This document shows positions 7,338 through 17,037 of a stretch of DNA of 32,907 nt, one piece after another. Below the pieces are notes generated by a model. It was not told the origin of the DNA. It ran no database searches and worked only from the letters and a program-made list of their open reading frames with translations. Each line of letters begins with the position of its first letter. The stretch's first letter is position 1. Origin of the DNA: an uncultured Alphaproteobacteria bacterium (GTDB taxonomy: Bacteria > Pseudomonadota > Alphaproteobacteria > Caulobacterales > Caulobacteraceae); contig CAIVVM010000014.1 in the NCBI GenBank assembly GCA_903909375.1, positions 1 to 32,907 on the forward strand, written 5' to 3'. Made by a program: the position numbers and the translations under genes.

Positions 7338-9878
7338 ATGAGCCATCGCCCTACGGGTGCGGCGCCGTCCCGACTGGTGGCGGTGCTGGGTCCGACCAAC
7401 ACCGGCAAGACGCATCTGGCGGTCGAACGCATGCTCGGGCACGCGTCGGGCATGATCGGCCTGCCGCTCAGGCTGCTGGCGCGGGAGATCTACGATCGTA
7501 TCGTCCGCGCCCGGGGCGCGCGCTCGGTGGCGTTGATCACCGGTGAGGAAAAGATTGTCCCGCCGCGCGCCGTCTACTTCGTCTGCACCGTCGAGGCCAT
7601 GCCGCTATCCCGGGAGGTCGAATTCCTGGCGGTCGACGAGATCCAGCTCTGCGCCGACCCCGAGCGCGGGCACGTCTTCACCCAGCGCCTGCTGCATGCG
7701 CGGGGAACCGCCGAGACCATGCTGCTGGGCGCCGGAACCATGGCGCCCCTCGTCCGCCGCCTGTTGCCCCATGCCGAGATCGTGACGCGAGAGCGGTTTA
7801 GCGCACTCACCTATGCCGGTCCTAAGAAGCTCACCCGTCTGCCGCGTCGGACCGCCGTGGTCGCGTTCAGCGCCGATCAGGTCTATGCGATCGCCGAGCT
7901 GATCCGCCGCCAGCGCGGCGGCGCCGCCGTGGTGATGGGCAGTCTAAGCCCACGAACCCGCAACGCCCAGGTGGCGCTCTACCAGTCGGGCGAGGTCGAC
8001 TTTCTGGTGGCCACAGACGCCATCGGCATGGGCCTGAATATGGACGTCGATCATGTGGCCTTCGCCGGCCTGCACAAGTTCGACGGCAAGCGCAGCCGCT
8101 TCCTCCACGCCCAGGAGATCGGCCAGATCGCCGGGCGCGCCGGTCGCTACATGACGAACGGCACCTTCGGCGTCACCGGCGAGTGCGACGACATGGATCC
8201 GGATCTGGTGGAGGCCGTCGAGAACCATGCCTTCGCGCCGGTAGTGAGTGCGGAATGGCGGAACTCCCGGCTGGACTTCAGCGCCCTGCCCGCCTTGCTG
8301 GGGTCACTGGCCAGACCGCCCGAGCGGCAGGGGCTCAGTCTTGCCGCGGAGGCGCTGGACGAGAAGACGCTGAAGGCCCTGGCCGCCGACGAGGAGGTCG
8401 CGCACCGGGCGCGCGACAAGGTGGCGCTCGCCCGCCTTTGGGAGGTCTGCCAGACGCCCGACTTCCGCAAGCTGGCGCCGGACGAACACATCAGCATGGC
8501 CAAGGGCTTCTTCCTGCAGTTGACCAGCGGGCGCCGGAGGATCAGTGACGACTGGATCGCCCGCCAGTACGCCCACCTCGACCGCGCCGACGGCGAGATC
8601 GACACCCTGGCCACCCGACTGGCCAATGTGCGAACCTTGGCCTATGTCGCCAACCGGCCGGATTGGCTGGGCGACGTTCCCAAATGGCAGGGTCAGTTGC
8701 GGGCGTTGGAGGACCGTCTCTCCGACACTCTTCACCAGCAACTGATGGCTCGCTTCGTGGACCGCCGCACCAGCGCCCTGATGCGCGGCCTGAGGGTGCG
8801 CGAGGAGATGCTGGCGGGCGTCGCCGACGACGGCACGGTGACGGTCGAGGGTCACTTCGTAGGCAAGCTGGCGGGCGTCAGTTTCGAGGCCGCCAAGGGG
8901 GCCTCGCTGCTCGAGGACAAGGCGCTGAGAGCGGCCGCTCTCCATGCGGTAGGTCCCGAAATCGCCAAACGCCTCGGCCGGATGGCCGGCGACAATGACG
9001 AGGCCTTCGCACTGACGCCGGATGGCGCGGTGCTTTGGCATGGCGCCGTCGCGGGCGTGCTGACAGGCGGCGAACCCTTCCGGCCTCAGGTTCGGTTGTT
9101 GGGTGAGCTTGGCCCGGAGCCTGCGCGGCAGAGAGCCGGCCAGAGGCTTGAAGCCTTCCTGGTCGCCGAGGCCGGACGACGGCTGGCGGATCTGAAGAAA
9201 CTCGAAACCGCGGTGGCGGACGGCCGGATCAAGGGGCTGGCGCGGGGCCTGGCCTTCCGGCTGATCGAGGCTGGCGGCGTGCTTGACCGGGCGACCGTGC
9301 GCAACGAGGCCCGCGCCCTCAGCCAGGTGGAACGTCGCACCCTGAGGGGTCTCGGCGTTCGGCTGGGCGCGTTCTCGGTGTTCATGCCGGGCCTGCTGCG
9401 CCCGGAGGCGCGGGTCCTGACCCAGGCGCTGGCGGCGCGCGACGTTCCGGGCTGGCGCCCAGCGACGGACCAGCCCGGGCGCGCCCCGGCGCAGACGCCG
9501 TCGCCGCGCGCCCTGGCCGCGTTCGGCCTGCGCCTCGTGCGCGGCTGGGTGGCCCCGGTGGCGCAACTGGAGCGGCTGGATGAACTGCTGCGCGCCGGCG
9601 TCGGAAAGGGCGGCGCCATGATCCTCTCCCAGCCGGCACAGGCGGAACTGGGCTGGACCGACGAGCAGGTGCGCGAGATCCTCAAGGGTCTGGGCTTTGC
9701 CGCGGTGCGCAAGCCCGGCGAGCCGGTCGCCTGGCGTCGTCGGGCCGAGCGTGACTTCGCTGTGGAGAAACGCCCGATCGTGGCGCCCGATTCCCCCTTC
9801 GCCGCCCTGGCCGCGCTGCACAAGGAACCAGCGCCCGTACAGCGTCCGCGACGTCGCCGCCGGATAGCCAAGGCGTGA
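7338..9878 (+). CDS. SUV3-like ATP-dependent RNA helicase
   Basis: The 846-aa protein matches the bacterial relatives of mitochondrial helicase SUPV3L1/SUV3. Walker A is GPTNTGKT (18-25), the DExH-box equivalent is VDEIQL (D100-Q103), and motif VI is QIAGRAGR (263-270). The mid region resembles the Suv3 C-terminal helical domain (about 290-400). A long Ala/Arg-rich C-terminal extension ends in a basic tail (RPRRRRRIAKA) that could bind RNA. It unwinds RNA with ATP, probably in RNA decay. The stop overlaps the GTG of the S4-domain gene by four bases, a pairing typical of alphaproteobacteria. A 505-aa antisense frame over it is a GC-rich shadow. Confidence 0.93.
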   Translation: MSHRPTGAAPSRLVAVLGPTNTGKTHLAVERMLGHASGMIGLPLRLLAREIYDRIVRARGARSVALITGEEKIVPPRAVYFVCTVEAMPLSREVEFLAVDEIQLCADPERGHVFTQRLLHARGTAETMLLGAGTMAPLVRRLLPHAEIVTRERFSALTYAGPKKLTRLPRRTAVVAFSADQVYAIAELIRRQRGGAAVVMGSLSPRTRNAQVALYQSGEVDFLVATDAIGMGLNMDVDHVAFAGLHKFDGKRSRFLHAQEIGQIAGRAGRYMTNGTFGVTGECDDMDPDLVEAVENHAFAPVVSAEWRNSRLDFSALPALLGSLARPPERQGLSLAAEALDEKTLKALAADEEVAHRARDKVALARLWEVCQTPDFRKLAPDEHISMAKGFFLQLTSGRRRISDDWIARQYAHLDRADGEIDTLATRLANVRTLAYVANRPDWLGDVPKWQGQLRALEDRLSDTLHQQLMARFVDRRTSALMRGLRVREEMLAGVADDGTVTVEGHFVGKLAGVSFEAAKGASLLEDKALRAAALHAVGPEIAKRLGRMAGDNDEAFALTPDGAVLWHGAVAGVLTGGEPFRPQVRLLGELGPEPARQRAGQRLEAFLVAEAGRRLADLKKLETAVADGRIKGLARGLAFRLIEAGGVLDRATVRNEARALSQVERRTLRGLGVRLGAFSVFMPGLLRPEARVLTQALAARDVPGWRPATDQPGRAPAQTPSPRALAAFGLRLVRGWVAPVAQLERLDELLRAGVGKGGAMILSQPAQAELGWTDEQVREILKGLGFAAVRKPGEPVAWRRRAERDFAVEKRPIVAPDSPFAALAALHKEPAPVQRPRRRRRIAKA

Positions 9879-10177
9879 GCGAGGGCGACGCCTGCCGCGC
9901 CGACCTCTGGCTCTGGCGCGCCCGGTTCTTCAAGACCCGCACGTTGGCGGCCGAGTTCGTGGATAAGCGCCGTATCCGCCTGACGCGGGGCGGGCTTGAA
10001 TCCCGCCTCGACAAGCCCGCGCGACCGGTCAAGGTCGGCGACCGGCTGGTGTTCGCCCTCGGAGGGCGTGTAGTGGCGGTCGTTGTGGAGGCTCTGGGCG
10101 AACGCCGCGGTCCGGCGGAAGAGGCGCGCAGGCTCTACTCGACGCTAGGTGGAGATGTCGACACTCCGCCGCTCTAA
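9875..10177 (+). CDS. S4-domain RNA-binding protein, Hsp15/HslR-like
   Basis: This 100-aa protein opens with an S4 RNA-binding fold (RADLWLWRARFFKTRTLAAE, then VGDRLVFALGGRVVAVVV). Hsp15 relatives bind free 50S subunits carrying nascent chains and help recycle stalled ribosomes. The GTG start overlaps the helicase stop (GTGA), so both RNA-related proteins are co-translated. The gene ends in a 3-base overlap with the convergent SDR. The family call is firm; the ribosome-rescue role is by analogy. Confidence 0.88.
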   Translation: MSEGDACRADLWLWRARFFKTRTLAAEFVDKRRIRLTRGGLESRLDKPARPVKVGDRLVFALGGRVVAVVVEALGERRGPAEEARRLYSTLGGDVDTPPL

Positions 10178-10917
10178 CCTGCGACGTAGGCCCCGCCGTT
10201 GGCATGGATCACCTGACCCTGGACGAACTCCGCGGCCGGGCTGAGCAGGAACTGAACCACGCTGGCGTAGTCGGAGTCCTGGCTCATCCGGCCCGACGGA
10301 TTGGACCGGGCGGCGCGTTCGAAGACCCGCGCGGCGGCCTCTTCGCCGCCCACCATCCCGGCCACCGAGGTCGTGGCGACCAGACCCGGTGCGACCGCGT
10401 TGATACGGATGCCCCGCGGCGCCAGTTCGGCCACGAAGTAACGCATCAGGCTCTCAGCCATCGCCTTTCCGACGCCGAGTGCGGCATAGTTTGCAGACGC
10501 AGTCTTCGCCCCGGCGCTGGAGATCAAGACGATGCTGCTGCCCCGCGACAGTTTCGGCAAGGCTTTGCGGACCAGGTAGAACAGCGACAGGCCGTTGACC
10601 TGCATCGCCTCGCCAAACCGGTCGATGTCGGCGTCCAGCAGTGACGTCGGGTAGATCATTGCCGCACTGTGGACAATGTGCAGTGGCCCGCCATCGTCGG
10701 GGAGCCCCTCCACAAGCCGCCCGACGTCGTCGACATTGCCGACATTGACCTGAACCGTGCTGACCCGGGCGCCTGTGGAGGCCAGTCGCGCCGTTGCGGC
10801 CGTCGCCGCTGCCGCGTCGGAATGATAGGCCAGCACCAATTGCTCATCGGGTCGGGCGACATACTCCGCGATGGCCAGACCGATGCCTTTTGTACCGCCG
10901 GTGACAAGAATGGTCAT
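10174..10917 (-). CDS. SDR-family oxidoreductase with YX6K site (FabL/FabI-like)
   Basis: This 247-aa reductase has the N-terminal glycine motif TGGTKGIG (6-13). Its active site is Y144-x6-K151 (YAALGVGKA), with serines at 133-134. Classical SDRs have Y-x3-K; the Y-x6-K spacing is typical of enoyl-ACP reductases FabI and FabL (FabL has YTTVGVSKA). Residues after it (AELAPRGIRINAVAPG) and the C-terminal QVIHANGG are normal SDR. An NAD(P)H-dependent enoyl-thioester reductase role is therefore plausible; an uncharacterised SDR remains possible. It stands alone, convergent with the S4 gene and divergent from the formylglycine enzyme gene with about 120 bases between. Confidence 0.82.
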   Translation of the reverse strand: MTILVTGGTKGIGLAIAEYVARPDEQLVLAYHSDAAAATAATARLASTGARVSTVQVNVGNVDDVGRLVEGLPDDGGPLHIVHSAAMIYPTSLLDADIDRFGEAMQVNGLSLFYLVRKALPKLSRGSSIVLISSAGAKTASANYAALGVGKAMAESLMRYFVAELAPRGIRINAVAPGLVATTSVAGMVGGEEAAARVFERAARSNPSGRMSQDSDYASVVQFLLSPAAEFVQGQVIHANGGAYVAG

Positions 10918-11037
10918 AAGTGCCCTGTTCCTCTTCTCGCCTCGACAGTAGCGGCCTTGAACCGCCCGCGGCTATGGGGAGTTGTCAAACCCTTGGCCGG
11001 ACGGCATGCGTATTCGCTCGGGAGGATATCCAAACCC

Positions 11038-12021
11038 ATGATCGCACCCGTCGGCGAAACGACCCAGGGCATGCGCCGCCTGGCTGGCGGGACGTTCGCC
11101 ATGGGGTCGGATCGCTACTATCCTGAAGAGCGCCCGCAGCGGCAGGTCCGGGTGGATCCGTTCTGGATCGATGAGACCCCGGTCACCAACCGCCAGTTCG
11201 ACGCCTTCGTCCGAGCCACAGGCCACAAGACCCTGGCCGAGATCGCGCCCGACCCGAAGGACTATCCCGGTATGCTGCCGCACATGGCGCGGCCCGGATC
11301 GCTGGTATTCACGCCACCGAAGGACGCCGTCCCGCTCGACAATCCCGGCGGCTGGTGGGCATTTCACTTCGGGGCGTACTGGCGCAGGCCTTACGGACGG
11401 CATGGGCCCAAGGCGCTGGACCATCATCCCGTGGTGCATGTGGCCTATGCCGACGCCGAGGCCTACGCCCGCTGGACGGGAAAGGACTTGCCCACGGAGG
11501 CCGAGTGGGAGTTCGCGGCAAGGGGCGGCCTTGAAGCGAAAGAGTTCGCGTGGGGCGACGAACTGGCGCCCGCCGGACAGATGCTGGCCAACTACTGGCA
11601 GGGGCGCTTCCCGGCCGAGAACCTCGAACTGGACGGCTGGGCCCGGACTTCCCCGGTGAGGTCCTTTCCTGACAATGGCTATGGCCTGTTCGACATGATC
11701 GGCAACGTCTGGGAGTGGACCTCAGACTGGTACGCTGAAGCCTCCGCCGCGCCGGTAAGCCCCTGTTGCATGCCCACCAACCCGCGCGGGGGAAGCCTGG
11801 AAGGCAGCTACGATCCGCAGATGCCCGACATCCCGATCCCCCGAAAGGTCATAAAGGGCGGGTCTCATCTGTGCGCGGAGAACTACTGTCAGCGCTACCG
11901 ACCGGCGGCCCGCCACCCGGAATCCATCGACAGCGCCACAACCCATCTCGGCTTTCGTTGCGTGATCCGCGACGAGCGTCTTGGGTCCGGACAAGGTCTC
12001 GCGGGGCAAGTGACAACATGA
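11038..12021 (+). CDS. Formylglycine-generating enzyme (FGE/SUMF1 family)
   Basis: The 327-aa product has a full FGE-sulfatase domain: GGTFAMGSDRYYPEE, DETPVTN, LPTEAEWEFAARGG, NVWEWTSDWY and the C-terminal KGGSHLCAENYCQRY. Cysteines 279 and 284, spaced as in human and Streptomyces FGE, are the copper/thiol catalytic pair, so this should be an active enzyme converting a sulfatase cysteine (CxPxR) to formylglycine. No sulfatase lies in the window. The ATG at 11038 follows ggagga about 11 bases upstream. An in-frame extension to 10669 overlaps the divergent SDR and is unlikely. The TGA overlaps the ATG of the GST-family pseudogene, so the two were once coupled. Confidence 0.92.
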   Translation: MIAPVGETTQGMRRLAGGTFAMGSDRYYPEERPQRQVRVDPFWIDETPVTNRQFDAFVRATGHKTLAEIAPDPKDYPGMLPHMARPGSLVFTPPKDAVPLDNPGGWWAFHFGAYWRRPYGRHGPKALDHHPVVHVAYADAEAYARWTGKDLPTEAEWEFAARGGLEAKEFAWGDELAPAGQMLANYWQGRFPAENLELDGWARTSPVRSFPDNGYGLFDMIGNVWEWTSDWYAEASAAPVSPCCMPTNPRGGSLEGSYDPQMPDIPIPRKVIKGGSHLCAENYCQRYRPAARHPESIDSATTHLGFRCVIRDERLGSGQGLAGQVTT

Positions 12022-12562
12022 GCAGTTCGGACAATCTGGTCACATAGAGCGGCGGGCCCGGGTCGCCCTACACCCCAACGGTGGTTGCCCTGCTGCGCTA
12101 TCGCCGCATCCCCTACAAACTGATCCTGGGATCACGCGAACTGGAAGGCCTGCCCAAGGCCAAGGTCGGCTTGCTACTTTCCCGACGCCCATGGCCATCA
12201 CCGCCGTCCGCGCCCGGCGTGTCTTCGCCTGGACCGGTATCGTAGAAGACCTCACCGGCTTGGAGCCGACGGAAGACGACTGGTTTGACCTCACTGAATT
12301 GCCGGCGACCCTGAAAGCGCTCCTGGGCGAGGTCGGTCGCGTCTAAGCGCCTTTATTGATCGCCAACGCCAGAGCGGTTCAATCGGGCGCCGAGGGGGTC
12401 AAGACCGAGATCGATGGCCAGGCCAGGGTGCAGCAGCACTTCACCTACCAGGCCACATGCCTGATGTGGCTGCGCGAAGAATATGGCGCGCTCTACGCTG
12501 GAGCCAGGGCCCAGGTGGATGCCGTGTTGGCCGTCGCCGGCTGCGAGGTGCTGTTCGTTTAG
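12018..12562 (+). pseudogene. Broken glutathione S-transferase-family gene
   Basis: Pieces of one GST-family protein lie in order. The N-terminal thioredoxin-like part is interrupted after nine codons by TAG (12045-12047), then continues SGGPGSPYTPTVVALLRYRR to about 12170. A large part of the middle (probably more than 100 codons) is missing, with a frame change near 12170-12190. The end resumes with ARRVFAWTGIVEDLTGLEP, hits TAA at 12344-12346, and continues in the same frame LLIANARAV ... YQATCLMWLREEYGAL ... GCEVLF to 12562. Two stops, a deletion and a frameshift rule out function. It overlaps the end of the glutaminase gene. Confidence 0.85.
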
Positions 12563-13494
12563 AAGACCGACCATCTGGTAGCCGCCGCCAACCGCTTGAG
12601 CGCCATGGCGCCGACGTAGGATGTCCCGGCCTCGTCAAGTCCGGGCGACCAGACGGCCACGGCCGCCTTGCCCGGCACTATGGCCAGAATGCCGCCGCCG
12701 ACACCGCTCTTGCCTGGCAGGCCGACGTGGAACGCGAATTCGCCCGAGGCGTCATAATGACCACAGGTCATCATCACGGCCGCGATCCGACGGGCGCGCT
12801 TGGACGTGGTGACGACATCGCCGTTGATGGGATCCTTCCCGGCGTTGGCCAGGAACAAGCCTGCCCTGGCCAGTTGACGGCAGGTGATCCGGACAGCGCA
12901 CTGGTTGAAATAGACCTCCAGCACCTCGTCGACCGGACTGTGGAGGTTGCCAAAGCCCCGCATGAAGCTGGCAAGGCTCTGATTTCGGAAGCCCGTGGCG
13001 GCCTCCGATGAGACCACCTCCGGATCAACGTCTAGAGTCTCTGTGTCCGCGCGGCGACGCATGAAGTCGCGGATCTCCGCGACACCTTCGGCGGGAGGGC
13101 GACCGGCCAGCAAGGCGTCGGTGACCACGATGGCCCCGGCGTTGATGAAAGGGTTCCGCGGAATGCCTTGCTCGTGCTCAAGCTGGACGATGGAGTTGAA
13201 GCGCGAGCCCGATGGTTCGCGTCCAACACGTTTCCAGAGGTCATCGCCCAGCCGTTCCAGCGCCATCGTCAGGGTAAAGACCTTGGAGATGCTCTGGATC
13301 GAGAAGGGCATCCAGGCGTCGCCGGTCTCGGCGGTCTGGCCATCGCAGCCGATCACCGCCATGCCGAAGCGTCGGGGGTCGACCCGGGCCAGGGCCGGGA
13401 TGTAGTCGGCGACCTTGCCGCCGCCGAGATGCGCGCCCATGTCGCGGCCGATTGTGGCGACAATGTCAGAAAGGTCCGGATGGGACTTGGTCAT
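12559..13494 (-). CDS. glsA: Glutaminase A
   Basis: The 311-aa protein is a serine-dependent beta-lactamase-fold glutaminase that hydrolyses glutamine to glutamate and ammonia in the cytoplasm. The S-x-x-K catalytic motif is QSISKVF (S68, K71). Other family blocks are [11 protein letters not shown], the region around [15 protein letters not shown], and the C-terminal [19 protein letters not shown]. The length matches the usual 305-310 aa. It is divergent from the ATP-grasp gene, with a 135-base gap that contains the 8-bp palindrome tcacgtga (13547-13554) of unknown meaning. Ammonia release, acid resistance or nitrogen recycling are the usual roles. Confidence 0.94.
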   Translation of the reverse strand: MTKSHPDLSDIVATIGRDMGAHLGGGKVADYIPALARVDPRRFGMAVIGCDGQTAETGDAWMPFSIQSISKVFTLTMALERLGDDLWKRVGREPSGSRFNSIVQLEHEQGIPRNPFINAGAIVVTDALLAGRPPAEGVAEIRDFMRRRADTETLDVDPEVVSSEAATGFRNQSLASFMRGFGNLHSPVDEVLEVYFNQCAVRITCRQLARAGLFLANAGKDPINGDVVTTSKRARRIAAVMMTCGHYDASGEFAFHVGLPGKSGVGGGILAIVPGKAAVAVWSPGLDEAGTSYVGAMALKRLAAATRWSVF

Positions 13495-13629
13495 CGGCTG
13501 TTCCCTGGCGCCGCCAAGCGCGGACCAGCAAATTTTGCGGTTTGTATCACGTGACCCAAGCGAAAGGCCGCGCCTATGATGGCTGATGAGCGCATGAGTC
13601 TCCAGTGAACCTGGATACGGGGATGAGCC

Positions 13630-16149
13630 TTGGCCACTGATACGTCCACAACAGCGCCGCCCGCTGCTGGTCCCGAACAGGCGGCGGCGCGTCGGTTGTC
13701 AGGCTGGTTGAAGGGCTATCGCCCTCTGTCAGGCGTGCCTGACGAGCTGTTTGACGCCACCGGTCGGCCGCGTGACCACTGGATTGCGTTTCTGGGGGAA
13801 TTCGCTGCCCACGCCGAGGGCGAGTTTGGTCTGGTCACCCGCCACCTGCGCGATACTGGCGCTTCGCACCGTGTCTACGGTGAGGAGAACGAACAAACCT
13901 GGCCTATTGATCCGATGCCGCTGATCCTGCCGCAGGATGAGTGGGAAGAGATCGTCGCCGGCGTCACCCAGCGCGCGACGTTGATGGAGGCTGTGCTCCA
14001 GGACATCTACGGCGAGGGCAGGCTGGTTTCGGAAGGCGCCCTGCCCGCCGCCGCCCTGTCTGGCAGCCCCGATTTCATTCGCGCCATGCGTGGTGCCAAG
14101 CCGCCGAACGGAAAGTTTCTGCAGATCTATGCCGCCGACCTGGGCCGGGGTCCGGATGGACGCTGGTGGGTACTGGATGATCGCACCCAGGCGCCCTCCG
14201 GCGCCGGATACGCGCTGCAGAACCGGCTGGTAGTCTCACGCGCCTATCCGGCCCTTTACAACAGCATGAACGTGCATCGGCTGGCGCCCTTCTTTGACGC
14301 CTTTCGACGGGGCTTGTCGCAGGCGGCGGACCGCAGCGAACCTCGAATCTGCCTGCTCACGCCGGGACCCTTCAGCGAGACCTATTTCGAACAGGCGCAT
14401 CTGGCGCGCTATCTCGGCTTTCTCCTGGTCGAGGGCGACGATCTGGTTGCCAGAGACGGCAAGGTCTACGTGCGCACCATCGCCGGGCTCAAGCGCGCCG
14501 ATGTGATCCTGCGCCGCGTCGACGCCGACTTCCTCGATCCTCTGGAACTCAATACCGCCTCCAGTCTGGGGACGCCCGGAATGTTGGAAGCGATCCGCGA
14601 GGGCGGGGTCGCGGTGATGAATATGCCGGGATCGGGCGTCATGGAGTCGCGGGCGCTGCTGGCGTTCCTTCCACAACTTTGCCAGCGCTTGCTCGGCGAG
14701 GACCTTCGCCTGCCCAATCTGGCGACCTGGTGGTGTGGTCAACCTCATGAGCGGGATATGGTCAGCGCACGGCTGGACGACTTGATCGTGGCGCCGGCGT
14801 TCAATGTGCCCAATGCCGCTGGCCAGTTCGCCCGCCAGCGCCTCGTCGCCGATATGACGGCGGAGGATCGGGCCAACTTCATGAGCCGTTTCGCTGACCG
14901 GCCCGGCGACTATGTCGGGCAGGAGGTCGTGCGCCTGTCGACCATGCCGGTTTTGCGAGACGGAAAGCTCGAACCCGCGCCCTTCGTACTGCGGGTCTTC
15001 GCTGCTGCGACGCCCGACGGCATCAAGATCCTGCCGGGCGGCCTGTGCCGTGTGTCAGACCGAACCGATGTACGCGCCATATCCATGGGCGAGGGCGCGC
15101 GCACTGCTGATGTCTGGGTGATCGATGACAAACCAGTGGAGCGGCTGACGCTGATCCCCAGCCGCGAGGACGTCAAGGTTCGGCGGATCCTGGGCCACCT
15201 GCCCAGCCGTGCCGCCGACAATCTGTTCTGGCTGGGTCGGTACATCGAGCGCGCGGAGGCCACGCTTCGACTGGTCCGAAGTCTCTGTACCAGCCTGATG
15301 GCCTCGGAAGCAGCGGTTCACGCCAGCGGTGACACCTTTGATTCCTTGCGCAAGCTGCTTGTGGAATGGGGCGCGCTGGATGAGAAGGCCATGTCTGGCA
15401 GCGTGCTCGACGCCGCCCGCGCCAGCTTGCACGACGGCTCGGCCTGGGGCTCGGTGATCGCCCTGGTCCGCTCCGCCCGGCGCACGGCCTCGGGAATGCG
15501 TGAACGTCTGTCAGCGGACTTCTGGGCGCTGTTGCTGGAGCTGGATTCCGATCTGGGCGGCGGAGAAGCGCTGACGTCGGTGGCCGAGGCGTTGAAACAG
15601 GTCGAGGACGCCTTGCAGCATCTGGCAGGACTGTCGGGCCTTGCCCAGGAAAACATGAACCGGGTGGCCGGCTGGCGGTTCCTGGATATGGGGCGGCGGG
15701 TGGAACGCGGCATCAACATCTGCCGTTTCAGCCGGATGCTGGCTCACGACCAGGCTACTCTCGACGATCTGGATCTATTGCTGGACCTGGCCGACAGCCA
15801 GATCACTTATCGAGCCCGCTATCTGGTGGGGTTGGCCCTGACGCCGGTTCGGGACCTGGTGATGCTTGATCCCTACAATACCCGTTCCCTTTCCTTCCAG
15901 TTGGCAACGCTGAAAGAGCACATGGGGGTGCTGCCCACGCTCCAGGACGACGGGATCCTGGAAGAGCCCAGCCGGATTTTGCGACCGCTCGCCACCGAGG
16001 TCGAGACCGAAGATGCGAAACGCCTGGATGCCGACAAGATGCACCGCTGGGAAAGGGCGCTCATGCGGACCTCCGGCGCCATAGCTGACCGCTACTTCCT
16101 GCAGGGCGCCACTGCCGTGCCGACCGTCAAGCTGGTGGGTCTGGCGTGA
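13630..16149 (+). CDS. Circularly permuted ATP-grasp / alpha-E domain fusion protein
   Basis: This 839-aa protein joins a circularly permuted ATP-grasp ligase (former DUF404/DUF407, about residues 60-510) to an alpha-E helical domain (former DUF403, about 520-830). ATP-grasp hallmarks include [18 protein letters not shown], the [16 protein letters not shown] stretch, and [10 protein letters not shown] near the end of the domain. Alpha-E begins [20 protein letters not shown]. The fusion is predicted to ligate amino or carboxyl groups in peptide-like modification. Such genes sit with transglutaminase-like and Anbu protease genes. The start is TTG at 13630, since upstream ATGs are out of frame or stop at once. 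The stop overlaps the next gene (GTGA), so the pair forms an operon. Confidence 0.9.
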   Translation: MATDTSTTAPPAAGPEQAAARRLSGWLKGYRPLSGVPDELFDATGRPRDHWIAFLGEFAAHAEGEFGLVTRHLRDTGASHRVYGEENEQTWPIDPMPLILPQDEWEEIVAGVTQRATLMEAVLQDIYGEGRLVSEGALPAAALSGSPDFIRAMRGAKPPNGKFLQIYAADLGRGPDGRWWVLDDRTQAPSGAGYALQNRLVVSRAYPALYNSMNVHRLAPFFDAFRRGLSQAADRSEPRICLLTPGPFSETYFEQAHLARYLGFLLVEGDDLVARDGKVYVRTIAGLKRADVILRRVDADFLDPLELNTASSLGTPGMLEAIREGGVAVMNMPGSGVMESRALLAFLPQLCQRLLGEDLRLPNLATWWCGQPHERDMVSARLDDLIVAPAFNVPNAAGQFARQRLVADMTAEDRANFMSRFADRPGDYVGQEVVRLSTMPVLRDGKLEPAPFVLRVFAAATPDGIKILPGGLCRVSDRTDVRAISMGEGARTADVWVIDDKPVERLTLIPSREDVKVRRILGHLPSRAADNLFWLGRYIERAEATLRLVRSLCTSLMASEAAVHASGDTFDSLRKLLVEWGALDEKAMSGSVLDAARASLHDGSAWGSVIALVRSARRTASGMRERLSADFWALLLELDSDLGGGEALTSVAEALKQVEDALQHLAGLSGLAQENMNRVAGWRFLDMGRRVERGINICRFSRMLAHDQATLDDLDLLLDLADSQITYRARYLVGLALTPVRDLVMLDPYNTRSLSFQLATLKEHMGVLPTLQDDGILEEPSRILRPLATEVETEDAKRLDADKMHRWERALMRTSGAIADRYFLQGATAVPTVKLVGLA

Positions 16150-17030
16150 TCTACGGCCTGCGCCATCGCACAACCTACGACTACGGCAACTCGGTCAGCT
16201 TTGCCCGCTGCGTCCTGCGGCTTACCCCGCGGTCGTCACCGACACAGACCGTTCTCGAAAGCTCGGTCCGGGTCACGCCTCGGCCATCCCTGCGCCAGGA
16301 GCGCACGGGACCGTTCGGCGCCGAAATGGTGACGGTCCTGGTCGACCGACCACACGATACCCTGGTGATCGAAGCCAGATCCCGGATCCGGGTCCATACG
16401 CCACCACCGCCAAACGCGACCTCAACGCTACCCTGGGAGACGGTTCGCGCCCAGGCGTTCGAGGATCGAAACCTCGCTGCCGATGGCCCGGCAGCCTATC
16501 TCTATCCCACCAACCGCACCCCGCTGGTGCCGAGGATTACCGACTACGCACGCGCCAGCCTGACGCCCGAAAGGCCGATCGTCGCGGCGGTTTCCGAACT
16601 CATGACCCGGGTCTACAACGACTTTCGCTACGATCCCGGCGCGACCGAAGTCTCGACGCCGGTCTGGCAGGCTTTCGACGCACGGCACGGCGTCTGTCAG
16701 GACTTCGCCCAGATCATGATCTCGGGCCTGCGGGGACTGGGCCTGCCCACGGCCTATGTCAGCGGCTACCTGCGGACGATCCCGCCCGAGGGCCAGCCGC
16801 GGCTGGAGGGCGCCGACGCCACGCACGCCTGGATATCGGTGTGGTGCGGGGCTGAAGCCGGCTGGATCGGCTTCGATCCGACAAACGATATACTGGCCGC
16901 AGATGATCACATCGTTCTGGCAAACGGTCGAGACTATGCCGACGTGGCGCCGATCGATGGCGTGATACTGGCGGCCGGCGCCCAGACCCTCACCGTCGAG
17001 GTCGATGTCGTGCCGGAAGAAAGATCCTGA
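16146..17030 (+). CDS. Transglutaminase-like cysteine peptidase
   Basis: The 294-aa protein has the N-terminal beta domain typical of bacterial transglutaminase-like proteins (YGLRHRTTYDYGNSVSFA), then the catalytic core. The triad is Cys in HGVCQDFA (about C184), His in THAWISVW (about H227) and Asp in GFDPTND (about D244). It is expected to act as a peptidase or amide-cleaving/ligating enzyme, together with the upstream ATP-grasp/alpha-E protein. No signal peptide is visible. The proteasome-like Anbu subunit that often follows in this type of operon is absent; the next gene is convergent after 7 bases. Confidence 0.9.
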   Translation: MIYGLRHRTTYDYGNSVSFARCVLRLTPRSSPTQTVLESSVRVTPRPSLRQERTGPFGAEMVTVLVDRPHDTLVIEARSRIRVHTPPPPNATSTLPWETVRAQAFEDRNLAADGPAAYLYPTNRTPLVPRITDYARASLTPERPIVAAVSELMTRVYNDFRYDPGATEVSTPVWQAFDARHGVCQDFAQIMISGLRGLGLPTAYVSGYLRTIPPEGQPRLEGADATHAWISVWCGAEAGWIGFDPTNDILAADDHIVLANGRDYADVAPIDGVILAAGAQTLTVEVDVVPEERS

Positions 17031-17037
17031 GGTCGGC

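Noticed and set aside
8304..9821. 505-codon open frame antisense to the helicase gene
   Set aside because: It is a GC-rich shadow frame; its peptide has no family motifs and the sense strand encodes a clear helicase.
10669..11037. Upstream extension of the formylglycine enzyme frame
   Set aside because: It overlaps the divergent SDR gene, and the FGE domain begins right after the ATG at 11038, which has a ggagga site.
13547..13554. Perfect palindrome tcacgtga between the glutaminase and ATP-grasp genes
   Set aside because: Eight bases alone are weak evidence; no partner regulator or repeat was seen.
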